Below are positions 25,927-34,628 of a DNA stretch of 40,658 bases, piece after piece. The position numbers were made by a program, and so were the translations under genes. This stretch comes from an uncultured Clostridia bacterium (GTDB lineage Bacteria > Bacillota > Clostridia > Oscillospirales > Butyricicoccaceae): positions 1 through 40,658 of the forward strand of contig CALWJQ010000057.1 of the NCBI GenBank assembly GCA_944381055.1, in the 5' to 3' direction. Every line of letters starts with the position of its first letter. Within the stretch, counting starts at the first letter, position 1. The notes beneath the pieces were generated by a model. It worked only from the letters and a program-made list of their open reading frames with translations, was not told the DNA's origin and ran no database searches.

Positions 25927-26085
25927 CTTCATGCACAGGCATGACAGGGACAGTGCGCTGGGCACAGCCCCCAAGAAAAGCCGCGGCAGAACGGCCCATC
26001 TTTCGGCGGCCGGCACATTCACTCCCGGCGTCGGACCCTGCCGTCCTTCGCATCCGGGCGCTACCTTGCCGTCCGCGCCTCTATT
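25920..26085 (-). promoter_or_regulatory. lysine riboswitch (L box), predicted ON switch
   Basis: Read 5' to 3' on the minus strand. P1 pairs AATAG (26085-26081) with CTATT (25924-25920). The conserved AGAGGCGCG follows P1. AAGGTAG and TGAA form the loop-E-like part of P2. The hairpin GGAC-GGCAGG-GTCC (26046-26033) gives L2. The conserved CGCCGAA is at 26008-26002. P3 (AAGA..GCCG / CGGC..TCTT) carries L3 with CTGCC (25989-25985). GGCAG of L2 pairs with CTGCC of L3, the kissing loop known from lysine riboswitch structures. ACTGTC (25954-25949), P5 hairpin CATGC-CTGT-GCATG and GAG before P1 also match the class. Position upstream of lysine-degrading genes fits. Lysine should stabilise P1, stop the terminator at 25893-25926 and allow transcription. 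Sensing itself is inferred from structure. Confidence 0.88.
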
Positions 26086-26108
26086 TTTTATGTAGTTTTA
26101 ACATATTC

Positions 26109-26137
26109 AGCATATCGCGTTTTCCGCAATTTGTCAA
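26109..26137 (-). promoter_or_regulatory. sigma-A promoter of the lysine operon
   Basis: Minus strand: TTGACA (26137-26132), 17-base spacer, TATGCT (26114-26109). Transcription should start near 26102, about 17 bases before the riboswitch. The TGA stop of kamC (26136-26134) is inside the -35 box. Confidence 0.88.
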
Positions 26138-27567
26138 TACCCCTCTTCAATGACGTGCATTAAGCCGCTGTGCGTCAGCATCAGGCGGCAGATCGTCAGG
26201 GCGCTGCGCGGGCACTCGTCCAGCGCGCCGGCGGGCAGCAGCCGGTAATCCATATGCCGGCGGATGGCGCGGAAGCCTTCTCCCGATTTGATTTCGCGGC
26301 TGAGGGTCTCGGGGTCGACGTCCCGCAGCCCGGCGACCTGGTAATGCGCCTGCGCGTACCGCGCTGCCCCGTCGTAATGCGTGGCGAGCAGCGCGACGAC
26401 ATCCCTGCCCGAAAGGTACCGCACCAGCGCGGCGACAATGCGGCGGCCCTCTTCCGGGTTGGTTCCCCGGGCGAACTCGTCGAGCACCAGCAGGCAGAAC
26501 CGCCCTTCGCAGCGCGTCAGCGCCCGGTCGAGCGCCGTGATCTCGGCCCCGAAGCTGGACAGCCCCTGCTGCACCGACTGCCCGTCCTCGGCGATGAACA
26601 GGATCTCGTCAAACAGCGGCACCTCGGCCCGCTGCGCGAAGACGAAAAAGCCCATGTGCGCCAGCAGCGTATTGAGCACCACGGCGCGCAGCGCCACGCT
26701 TTTGCCGCCCATGTTGGCCCCGGTGACAACGGTCGCGCCGCGCCGCAGCGCAATATCGACCGGGGTGAACTCGCCCCCCGACTGCCGCAGCGCCTGCGCG
26801 ACGCAGGGGTCGATCATCCCGTCCAGCCGCAGGGTTTTTCCGCCGAGAGACGGCCGCACCGCGCCCCACGCGCGCGCCAGCCGCGCCTTTTCGATGAGCA
26901 GGTCGAGCCGCGCGATACGGCGCAGGTTTTCTTCCATCACGTCCAGGCTGGGACGCAGCTCCTGCGACAGACGGCGGCAAACAGCCTCTTCCTCGCGCTG
27001 CTCACGCGCCAGCGCCGCCGTCCGCCGCGCCTGCGCCTCGTCGGTCAGCTTCCCCGTACGGCGGATTTCGTCTTCGATCTGCCTTTTTTCCTGCCGTGCG
27101 TCGGCCAATTCCCGGGAATACCGGCTGCTCACCGAAAACGCCGCCGTCCCCTGCCCGTCGATGTCGAGCAGGCGCAGCGCGCCGGCGCACACATCCAGCT
27201 CCGCGCCGCCAACGCCCAGTTCCCGGGCCAGGCGCTCTGTCTGCGGCGCAATGCGCCCGACCTGCATGAGAAAGCTCTTGATTTCAAACAGCCCGATCTC
27301 GTCGAGCGCGGCCTCGCGGCAGCGCGCAAAGGTGCGCCGCAGATCCTTGACCATCGAAAATGCGTGCGCCAGCCGGGATACCTGCCGCCACTGCCCGTCG
27401 TCCGCGCCGGCCAGCCGCTGCACATCGTCCAGCTCGCGCTCGAGCGCCTCCCGATCCCCGGGACCGCCGGGACGCAGGCTGCGCAGCAGCTCACGCCCGC
27501 ACGCCGACGCCGGGTGCAGCTCGTCGAGCACCCATTCCAGGCTTTCATTGCGCGATGTTTCAATCAT
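26134..27567 (-). CDS. kamC: MutS-like ATPase of lysine aminomutase clusters (KamC)
   Basis: 477 residues. The C-terminal half is a MutS/ABC-type ATPase: Walker A V-T-G-A-N-M-G-G-K-S, Q-S-V-Q-Q-G-L-S-S-F (signature region), Walker B L-L-V-L-D-E-F-A-R-G-T-N-P, and A-L-L-A-T-H-Y-D-G with the switch His. The N-terminal half is a helical clamp-like region with an Arg/Glu-rich coiled-coil part. No mismatch-recognition domain and no Smr nuclease domain are seen. Proteins of this kind accompany kamDE in lysine fermenters and are thought to help maintain or reactivate the B12 enzyme (established association; mechanism inferred). Start: ATG at 27567, six bases behind GAGGG, overlapping kamB by eight bases; an ATG six bases upstream is too close to that site. 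Confidence 0.82.
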   Translation of the reverse strand: MIETSRNESLEWVLDELHPASACGRELLRSLRPGGPGDREALERELDDVQRLAGADDGQWRQVSRLAHAFSMVKDLRRTFARCREAALDEIGLFEIKSFLMQVGRIAPQTERLARELGVGGAELDVCAGALRLLDIDGQGTAAFSVSSRYSRELADARQEKRQIEDEIRRTGKLTDEAQARRTAALAREQREEEAVCRRLSQELRPSLDVMEENLRRIARLDLLIEKARLARAWGAVRPSLGGKTLRLDGMIDPCVAQALRQSGGEFTPVDIALRRGATVVTGANMGGKSVALRAVVLNTLLAHMGFFVFAQRAEVPLFDEILFIAEDGQSVQQGLSSFGAEITALDRALTRCEGRFCLLVLDEFARGTNPEEGRRIVAALVRYLSGRDVVALLATHYDGAARYAQAHYQVAGLRDVDPETLSREIKSGEGFRAIRRHMDYRLLPAGALDECPRSALTICRLMLTHSGLMHVIEEGY

Positions 27568-28555
27568 GGGCATCCCTCACAACGTCAAAGACGGGCGCCG
27601 GGACGGCGGCCGCCATCTTTTCCAGAAACTCCTGTCCGTCAAACCGCCAGCCGTAGGCCGAAACCGGGTTCACCGTGACGGCCGTCAGCACGGCAGTCTG
27701 TTCAACCGCCGCCTTTCCGCCCTTGCGCCGCCAGCCATCCATCACCCCGCGGGACAGCAAAAACTGCGACGCATCGCCGGCCGCCAGCGTCAGGCCGCTC
27801 AAATCCAGCCCCGATCGCACCAGCGCCGTCACGGCAGGGTCGGTCACCGCGCCGGCCGCCGCCAGCACGCCTTTCCCGCCGGCCTTTTTCACACTGGACG
27901 CCAGATCGCCGGCGTCCAGAGCCGCGCACATCCCGTCAGGGCGAAGCAGCACAAACCGCGCTCCCGGCAGGCGGGGCAATTCCCGCCCCAGCCCGGGCAG
28001 CGTAAGGATGCCGCAGACATGCGCCGTCTCGGCAACGACGGTGTCGATGTCGCGGTGCAGCGACGCGCCGGTACACAAAACGACGCCGTCGGCCACCGTT
28101 CGCGCGCACAGGCTGCGCCGCCCAGCCGCGCCGTCGATCAGGACCCTGCGGGCCCCCAGGTCAAAAAAAAGCTCCCGCAGGCGCGAAAGCTGTTCGTTCA
28201 TCGACGGCCCGCCCAGCTGCACAAACCCGTCGGACAGGGCGCGGAATACCACGACCCGGCCCATCGGCGTGCGCACGTCGGTGACCGCCAGGATTTCGCG
28301 CGTCGCGTCGCACAGGGGCAGCAGCCCTTCGGCGGTGGCAATCAGCGCCCCCCTGCCGACATAAATAGGCGGCTTGGGGGTATTGGTGACGACATCGCGG
28401 CTCTCACCGTCGCGCCCGATGGACGTCAGCGCCAGCCCGCCGCACCCTTCCGGCGGCCCGATCAGGGCGTCCAGAACCGTCGTCTTGCCGGCGTTTTTGC
28501 ACATCCCCGCCAGCGAAAGCGTCCGTACGCCGGCCGCAAGCTCATTCAGCCGCAT
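27560..28555 (-). CDS. kamB: P-loop protein of lysine aminomutase clusters (KamB)
   Basis: 331 residues. The N-terminal P-loop G-M-C-K-N-A-G-K-T-T is at residues 17-26. T-S-I-G-R-D-G-E follows and then L-I-D-G-A-A-G-R-R around residue 160, in a SIMIBI-like NTPase arrangement. The C-terminal third has no recognised domain. It fits KamB, which occurs with KamC beside kamDE in lysine-fermenting clostridia and fusobacteria and is a candidate partner in aminomutase reactivation. The ATG at 28555 lies inside the end of the GNAT gene (14-base overlap), with only a weak GGGATG ribosome site, so translation may depend on coupling. It overlaps kamC downstream. Confidence 0.78.
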   Translation of the reverse strand: MRLNELAAGVRTLSLAGMCKNAGKTTVLDALIGPPEGCGGLALTSIGRDGESRDVVTNTPKPPIYVGRGALIATAEGLLPLCDATREILAVTDVRTPMGRVVVFRALSDGFVQLGGPSMNEQLSRLRELFFDLGARRVLIDGAAGRRSLCARTVADGVVLCTGASLHRDIDTVVAETAHVCGILTLPGLGRELPRLPGARFVLLRPDGMCAALDAGDLASSVKKAGGKGVLAAAGAVTDPAVTALVRSGLDLSGLTLAAGDASQFLLSRGVMDGWRRKGGKAAVEQTAVLTAVTVNPVSAYGWRFDGQEFLEKMAAAVPAPVFDVVRDAHD

Positions 28556-29126
28556 AAAGCATCCCGGATCCGGCCCATTCCCGGCGCAGAATGGCATACT
28601 GCTCCGTATCCACAAACCGCCCCTGCCCGTTGCGGTACGCTTCGCGCAGGCGGCCCTCATACTGCATCCCCAACCTGCGCATGACGGCGCCCGACGCCTT
28701 GTTTTCGACGACATGCACGGCATACAGGCGATGAAACCCGACCGCATGAAAGCCATATTCCACAATGGCCGCAGCCGCTTCGGTCATCAGCCCGCGCCGC
28801 CAGTACGGGCGGGCCAGCACATACCCCAGCGACGCACTTTCCAGCCGGCTGTCGACGTCGGGCAGCCCGGCCGAACCGATGGGCTGCCCTGTTTCCCGCA
28901 GTTCAATGCACCAGTTATATGTTTCCGGGTTTTCATACGATTTTTCCCACTGAAGCAGCAGCTCGCGCGTCACCGACAGATCGCGGTGCGGCGGCCAAGT
29001 GAGGTAGCGCGTCACTTCCGGGTCATTGGCCCAGCCGTTGAACATGGCGGGCGCGTCGGCGGGCGTAAACCGCCGCAGCACGAGCCGCGGCGTCTCCAGG
29101 CGCTGTGTTCCCTGATGGTTGAGCAT
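28542..29126 (-). CDS. GNAT-family N-acetyltransferase (RimJ/RimL type)
   Basis: 194 residues. It begins R-L-E-T-P-R-L-V-L-R-R-F-T-P-A-D, the hallmark of the RimJ/RimL-like subgroup. W-C-I-E-L-R-E-T-G-Q-P-I-G-S-A-G-L sits in the central sheet, and the acetyl-CoA loop R-P-Y-W-R-R-G-L-M-T-E-A-A-A-A-I-V comes next. V-V-E-N-K-A-S-G-A-V-M-R-R-L-G-M closes the domain. It probably acetylates a small amine or a protein N-terminus; its presence between hemW and kamB is unexplained. The ATG at 29126 has GGGGGAAAGGA upstream; the extra open frame to 29168 overlaps hemW and is rejected. Confidence 0.87.
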   Translation of the reverse strand: MLNHQGTQRLETPRLVLRRFTPADAPAMFNGWANDPEVTRYLTWPPHRDLSVTRELLLQWEKSYENPETYNWCIELRETGQPIGSAGLPDVDSRLESASLGYVLARPYWRRGLMTEAAAAIVEYGFHAVGFHRLYAVHVVENKASGAVMRRLGMQYEGRLREAYRNGQGRFVDTEQYAILRREWAGSGMLYAAE

Positions 29127-29136
29127 TCCTTTCCCC

Positions 29137-30270
29137 CTATTCTGACGGGCAGGCGCCGTCAAGCGCATCGCCGATGATGGCGTTGGACACCAGAAAGCCT
29201 TTGGGCGTCAGCCGCCATGCCCCGTTTTCATGCACTACATGCCCGCTCGCCCGGTATTTGTCCAGCCGCGCGGCATAGGGCGCAAAATCAGCCTGGAACC
29301 GCCGGTAAAAAGCGTCTTCGTCGACGCCCTCTGTCGTGCGCAGCTTGAGCATGACGTATTCGCCGCTGCGGTTCCCGAGCGACAGCTCGTCGGCTTCTTC
29401 GACGATCGGCTGCTTGCCCAGCGCCCCCTCGACAAACCCGTTGATGTCGCGCGTAAAGCTGAAGCGCTTGCCCCCGTAAAAGCTGTGCGCCCCGCAGCCG
29501 AACCCGAGGTATTCGCTCAAATCCCAGTATTTGCTGTTTTGCCGGGAAACACGGCCGCCGCGCGCAAAGTTTGAAATCTCGTACTGTGCAAACCCGTGCT
29601 GGCGCAGCGCATCCACCAGATACAGATACATGTCGGCCTGCGTATCGTCATCGGGAAGCACAGGGTTCTGCCCTGCCAGCGGCGTACCCTCTTCAACCTT
29701 GAGTGCATAGCAGGAAATATGCGAAGGCTCCAGCGCCAGCATCCCTTCGAGCGATGCGCGCAGCCCGCCCAGGGTCTGCCCCGGCAGGCCGTACATCAAA
29801 TCGACCGACAGGTTGTCGGTGCAGTACCGGCGGCACAGAGCCGCCGCTTCGGCTGCCTGTGCATAATTATGCAGCCGGCCCAGCGCTTTGAGTTCGGCGT
29901 CGTCGGCCGACTGCACCCCCATTGAAATGCGGTTGACGCCGGCGGCGCGCAGCGATTTAAACAGTTTTTTGTCGCAGCTTTCGGGGTTGACTTCGACCGT
30001 TATCTCAGGCCGGGTCAGCCGGACGCGCTTTTGCAGCTCTTTAATGGTGTGCGCAATGCGCTTCGCCCCCCAGACCGAAGGCGTTCCGCCGCCGAAATAC
30101 AGCGTGTCCGCCTCGTACCGTCCGCCTTTGATGAAAAAATCGTCAAACTGCGCCGTCAGCGCCTGGGCATAGCGATCCATCAGCTTGTCGCTGAACTGGC
30201 TCGTCGAACAGAAATCGCAGTATGCGCACCGCTGCCGGCAAAACGGAATATGAATATAAATGCCAAGCAT
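29137..30270 (-). CDS. hemW: radical SAM heme chaperone HemW
   Basis: 377 residues. The cluster motif C-R-Q-R-C-A-Y-C-D-F-C near residues 11-21 follows the short I-Y-I-H-I-P-F start typical of HemW; the longer N-terminus of HemN is lacking. Also seen are F-G-G-G-T-P-S, V-E-V-N-P-E-S, R-I-S-M-G-V-Q-S and Y-E-I-S-N-F-A-R, and a C-terminal HemW domain with L-S-L-G-N-R-S-G-E-Y. HemW binds heme and is not itself a coproporphyrinogen oxidase. The lepA-hemW order is common in Firmicutes. 33 bases after lepA, 10 bases before the GNAT gene. Confidence 0.95.
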   Translation of the reverse strand: MLGIYIHIPFCRQRCAYCDFCSTSQFSDKLMDRYAQALTAQFDDFFIKGGRYEADTLYFGGGTPSVWGAKRIAHTIKELQKRVRLTRPEITVEVNPESCDKKLFKSLRAAGVNRISMGVQSADDAELKALGRLHNYAQAAEAAALCRRYCTDNLSVDLMYGLPGQTLGGLRASLEGMLALEPSHISCYALKVEEGTPLAGQNPVLPDDDTQADMYLYLVDALRQHGFAQYEISNFARGGRVSRQNSKYWDLSEYLGFGCGAHSFYGGKRFSFTRDINGFVEGALGKQPIVEEADELSLGNRSGEYVMLKLRTTEGVDEDAFYRRFQADFAPYAARLDKYRASGHVVHENGAWRLTPKGFLVSNAIIGDALDGACPSE

Positions 30271-30303
30271 GGAAATTCCTCTTTGTTCCCTTTCCCTGCG
30301 GGA

Positions 30304-32109
<1,806 letters not shown>

Positions 32110-32134
32110 GGACAAAAAGCTCCTTCAGCCGGCG

Positions 32135-32866
32135 TTATTCGTCGGCGTTTTCCCAGTTGTGCCAGACGTTCTGGACGTCGTCATTGCTCTCCATCATTTC
32201 AAGCAGCTTGTTCATGTTCTTGATGTCCTCTTCGTCCGTCAGGGTGATATAGTTCTGGGGCACCATCTGCACCTCGGCTTCCAGGAAGGTCATGCCCTGC
32301 GCTTCGAGGTTCTGCTTGACCGTTTCGAGCTCATCGGGCTCGGTGTAAATCTCAAACACGTCGCCGTCGGCTTCAAAATCCGAAGCCCCCGCTTCGAGCG
32401 CCTGCATCATGACCTCTTCTTCATCGCGGTCCTCGGCCTCGACCACCAGCACGCCCTTTTTATCAAACTGCCACGACACGCAGCCAGCCGCGCCCATGTT
32501 GCCGCCGTACTTGTCAAAATAGTGGCGCATTTCGGATACCGTGCGGTTGCGGTTGTCGGTGATGGTCTCGACAATGACGGCCACGCCGGCCGGGCCATAG
32601 CCTTCGTAATTGATATGCTCATAATTTTCGGCCTGCGCGCCGCCCTGGTATTTCTGCAAAATGCGGTTGATGTTGTCATTGGGCACGTTGTCGCCCTTGG
32701 CCTTGGAAATAATATCCTTCAGCTTGGAATTGCTGGCAGGATCCGCGCCGCCTTCGCGGATGGCAATGGCCATTTCGCGTGCGTAGCGGGTAAACACTTT
32801 GGCCCGCTGCTGGTCGACGAGACCCTTTTTACGGGCAATATTATGCCATTTTGAATGTCCGGACAT
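32135..32866 (-). CDS. yebC: YebC/PmpR/TACO1-family protein
   Basis: 243 residues. The invariant opening M-S-G-H-S-K-W-H-N-I fixes the start at 32866, behind GGAGGC; the upstream frame extension to 32992 is not coding. Other landmarks are G-G-A-D-P-A-S-N-S-K-L, A-K-G-D-N-V-P-N-D-N-I, Y-E-G-Y-G-P-A-G-V-A and G-C-V-S-W-Q-F. Family members have been described both as transcription regulators and as translation factors that relieve stalling at proline stretches. First gene of yebC-lepA-hemW-GNAT-kamB-kamC. Confidence 0.95.
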   Translation of the reverse strand: MSGHSKWHNIARKKGLVDQQRAKVFTRYAREMAIAIREGGADPASNSKLKDIISKAKGDNVPNDNINRILQKYQGGAQAENYEHINYEGYGPAGVAVIVETITDNRNRTVSEMRHYFDKYGGNMGAAGCVSWQFDKKGVLVVEAEDRDEEEVMMQALEAGASDFEADGDVFEIYTEPDELETVKQNLEAQGMTFLEAEVQMVPQNYITLTDEEDIKNMNKLLEMMESNDDVQNVWHNWENADE

Positions 32867-32898
32867 AGAAAAGCCTCCATTTATAACGTATGGAAAAT

Positions 32899-32927
32899 AT
32901 TTTATCACATTTTTCCCGCCAGCACAA
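32899..32927 (-). promoter_or_regulatory. predicted promoter of the yebC-kamC operon
   Basis: Minus strand: TTGTGC (32927-32922), 17-base spacer, TAAAAT (32904-32899). The start would lie about 25 bases before the yebC ATG. Confidence 0.55.
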
Positions 32928-32981
32928 CACCGCGCTTTGCGGGATATATATGCAGGTGCGTATCCGTGCGCAGCGGACAGC

Positions 32982-33014
32982 AAAAACCCCACCCCGGTTT
33001 TGCGCGGGATGGGG
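32982..33014 (-). terminator. terminator of the decayed SLH gene
   Basis: CCCCATCCC and GGGGTGGGG on the minus strand (33014-33006 with 32995-32987) form a hairpin, followed by TTTTT at 32986-32982, just past the pseudogene stop at 33017. Confidence 0.7.
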
Positions 33015-33016
33015 CT

Positions 33017-33671
33017 TTATTGCGGCGTTGCAGCGCCGTCGTCCAGCAGCATATCAATCAGCATATAAGCCGCGTCGCCCCGCCTCAGCGGGATGTTGTC
33101 CGTACTCCAGTCGACGGGGACCGGATGCCAGTTCGAGCGTTCACCGCCGTATGTCAGCACCAAACGGTTAAAAATTGTATTCAGGTGATAACATCATCAG
33201 GGCCGAACCCTCCATCGCCGTATCCCGTGAGCAGGCCGCCTTCAGTCAACTCCATCACGGCTGTGTAATACCAGTCGCCGGGCTGAACGTCGTCATAGGC
33301 GTTTGTATAGGGCTCGGTGCGGGGCGGCTGCCCGTTGGTGACTTTCATTGGCTGGCCATCTGTTGTGTCATAGCGGATCAGAAAAGTGCGGTCATATCCG
33401 CCGGCCGTCTCATAGACATCGACGATGAGCCCCGCCGGAATGGTTGTGTTGATGTCGATGACCTGCATGTTTCTGAGCTCGACCATGACAGTGTCGCCGG
33501 ACGGCCACTGGAAGTCATCGATGTCATACCCTTCGATGATTTCGTCATAAAGCTCCTGTGCCTGCTGAATGGTGATGCTTTCGGAGCACCAATGGCACTG
33601 TCGGACGCACCGCCCGTCGTGTCAAAGCGGCCCCAGAATGTATAAGTGCAGATAATCAAAGAAGTACGCAT
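33017..33671 (-). pseudogene. remnant of an SLH-domain surface protein, two frameshifts
   Basis: Coding similarity jumps frames. From 33671 one frame reads into F-W-G-R-F-D-T-T-G-G-A-S-D-S-A-I. Near 33575-33605 it shifts to a second frame, S-I-T-I-Q-Q-A-Q-E-L-Y-D-E-I-I-E-G-Y. This runs through V-I-D-I-N-T-T-I-P to a clear SLH repeat (D-V-Q-P-G-D-W-Y-Y-T-A-V-M-E-L, G-Y-G-D-G-G-F-G-P-D-D-V-I-T) and stops at 33181. A third frame then continues I-F-N-R-L-V-L-T-Y-G-G-E-R-S-N-W to a TAA at 33017. The last stretch is what should follow V-I-T in an SLH repeat, with a few codons lost at the join. No signal peptide remains, so it is a 5'-truncated gene. It is related in kind, not closely in sequence, to the SLH protein at 11919. 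Confidence 0.75.
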
Positions 33672-33775
33672 CTGCAATCCGCCAGGCGGCACAAGCGATT
33701 TTTCACCATCAGATTTGAATGAATGTATATCAGGCGGCTGCGGGGCAAAAATAAAGGCAAAGCGAGGTGAGACGC

Positions 33776-33865
33776 ATGAAAAACAACAAAAATCCCCAAA
33801 ACGGGAACAACAAACAGAACAAGACGCAGCAGACCCAGCAGGATCGCCAGCCCGAACAGCACTGA
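33776..33865 (+). CDS. 29-residue Asn/Gln-rich peptide
   Basis: A short frame that starts M-K-N-N-K-N-P-Q-N-G and ends D-R-Q-P-E-Q-H; 15 of 29 residues are Asn or Gln and there are no hydrophobic residues besides the initial Met. It has AGGTGA five bases before the ATG and a perfect intrinsic terminator 10 bases after the stop, so it looks like a complete small gene rather than chance. Low-complexity N/Q peptides of this size occur in clostridia without known function; small acid-soluble spore protein or phase-separating roles are speculation. It is not part of a longer reading frame. Confidence 0.55.
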   Translation: MKNNKNPQNGNNKQNKTQQTQQDRQPEQH

Positions 33866-33875
33866 CCGATTGCAT

Positions 33876-33906
33876 AAAAGCTCCCGCTTATCCGGCGGGA
33901 GCTTTT
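33876..33906 (+). terminator. terminator after the Asn/Gln-rich peptide gene
   Basis: Perfect 12-base arms AAAAGCTCCCGC (33876-33887) and GCGGGAGCTTTT (33895-33906), seven-base loop, ending in TTTT. Confidence 0.85.
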
Positions 33907-34047
33907 GGGACTTCCCCGAAACGCCGCCCGACGGCTGCGTTTGCAGAAATATCTTTTGATGATGCCATGCAGGATCCGGCGAAGCGGAATCCGGTGATCG
34001 TATACACAAGCGTGCGCTGCATAAAATGGACCGCCCTGTCAAACAAG

Positions 34048-34078
34048 GCCCTCCCCATGCCGGGGAGGGCTGTTTTTT
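34048..34078 (+). terminator. intrinsic terminator upstream of the marR promoter
   Basis: GCCCTCCCC (34048-34056) pairs with GGGGAGGGC (34062-34070), then TGTTTTTT. No gene could be recognised between it and the previous terminator: 33907-34047 shows no supportable reading frame, so this may close a lost or very small transcript. Confidence 0.75.
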
Positions 34079-34095
34079 GCCACCATACTGAACTC

Positions 34096-34142
34096 TTGAC
34101 AAGCAGCAGGGAATCCGCTACAATATAGTCAAATAATTGACT
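34096..34142 (+). promoter_or_regulatory. marR promoter with palindromic operator
   Basis: TTGACA at 34096-34101, 17-base spacer, TACAAT at 34119-34124. Immediately downstream is the perfect palindrome AGTCAAATAATTGACT (34127-34142), covering the expected start site. A 16-base palindrome over the start of a marR gene is a typical autorepression site. Confidence 0.8.
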
Positions 34143-34172
34143 GTAAAGAAATGTACCAACAGAAGGCAAGTT

Positions 34173-34625
34173 ATGACACACGAAGATAAGAAAAACGCAT
34201 ACCTGTACTGCAAATTCCGCGATGAACAGTTTGCCCTTTACGATGAATACGCAAAGCGCCACGGGATGATGATGAAAACGCTGCTGGTGGTCAACGTCCT
34301 TTTTTATGCAAAGGATGGCCTGACGCAAAAGGATATCTGCCAGCGCACCTTTCAATCGAAGCAAACCGTGAATCTAATCATTAAAAATTTGCTTTCAAAG
34401 GAGTATGTGACGGTTACCGAGGTGCCGGAAAACAAGCGGAACAAAGTGGTTCAAATGACAGACGCCGGACGGGCTTACTGTGAAAAAGTTGTCCGGCACA
34501 TCACCTGGGCCGAGGACACGGCCATGTCGATGTTTACCCCGGAACAGCAGCGGCAGCTCATCGACCTGTCCCGGACATTTACCAAAAATCTGACCATGCT
34601 GGTCAATCAGGAAACAGAGGGTTAA
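34173..34625 (+). CDS. MarR-family transcriptional regulator
   Basis: 150 residues with a central winged helix. L-T-Q-K-D-I-C-Q-R-T-F-Q-S-K-Q-T-V-N-L-I-I-K is the helix-turn-helix. The wing has V-P-E-N-K-R-N-K-V-V-Q-M-T-D-A-G-R (the MarR D/E-x-R signature region). Flanking helices form the dimer. The Q-T-V-N motif and the radical SAM partner at 35334 recall the MarR regulators of radical SAM mobile-pair systems. The ATG at 34173 follows AGAAGG; the longer frame starting TTG at 34137 would lie in the operator. Three bases separate it from the nitroreductase gene. Confidence 0.88.
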   Translation: MTHEDKKNAYLYCKFRDEQFALYDEYAKRHGMMMKTLLVVNVLFYAKDGLTQKDICQRTFQSKQTVNLIIKNLLSKEYVTVTEVPENKRNKVVQMTDAGRAYCEKVVRHITWAEDTAMSMFTPEQQRQLIDLSRTFTKNLTMLVNQETEG

Positions 34626-34628
34626 AAC

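Noticed and set aside
25920..26085. Cobalamin riboswitch before the B12-dependent aminomutase operon
   Set aside because: No B12 box (AGYCAGGAGACCTGCC-like) is present; the conserved elements and kissing loop match the lysine class instead.
25804..26100. T-box leader
   Set aside because: No AGGGTGG-type T-box sequence and no specifier-loop arrangement were found.
26134..27567. MutS2 or mismatch-repair protein
   Set aside because: It has only the MutS-like ATPase and a helical part, no mismatch-binding or Smr domain, and it overlaps kamB next to lysine genes, so KamC fits better.
33646..34128. 160-codon plus-strand frame covering the Asn/Gln-rich peptide region
   Set aside because: It crosses two terminators and has no ribosome site or recognisable domain; the short frame at 33776 has both ribosome site and terminator.
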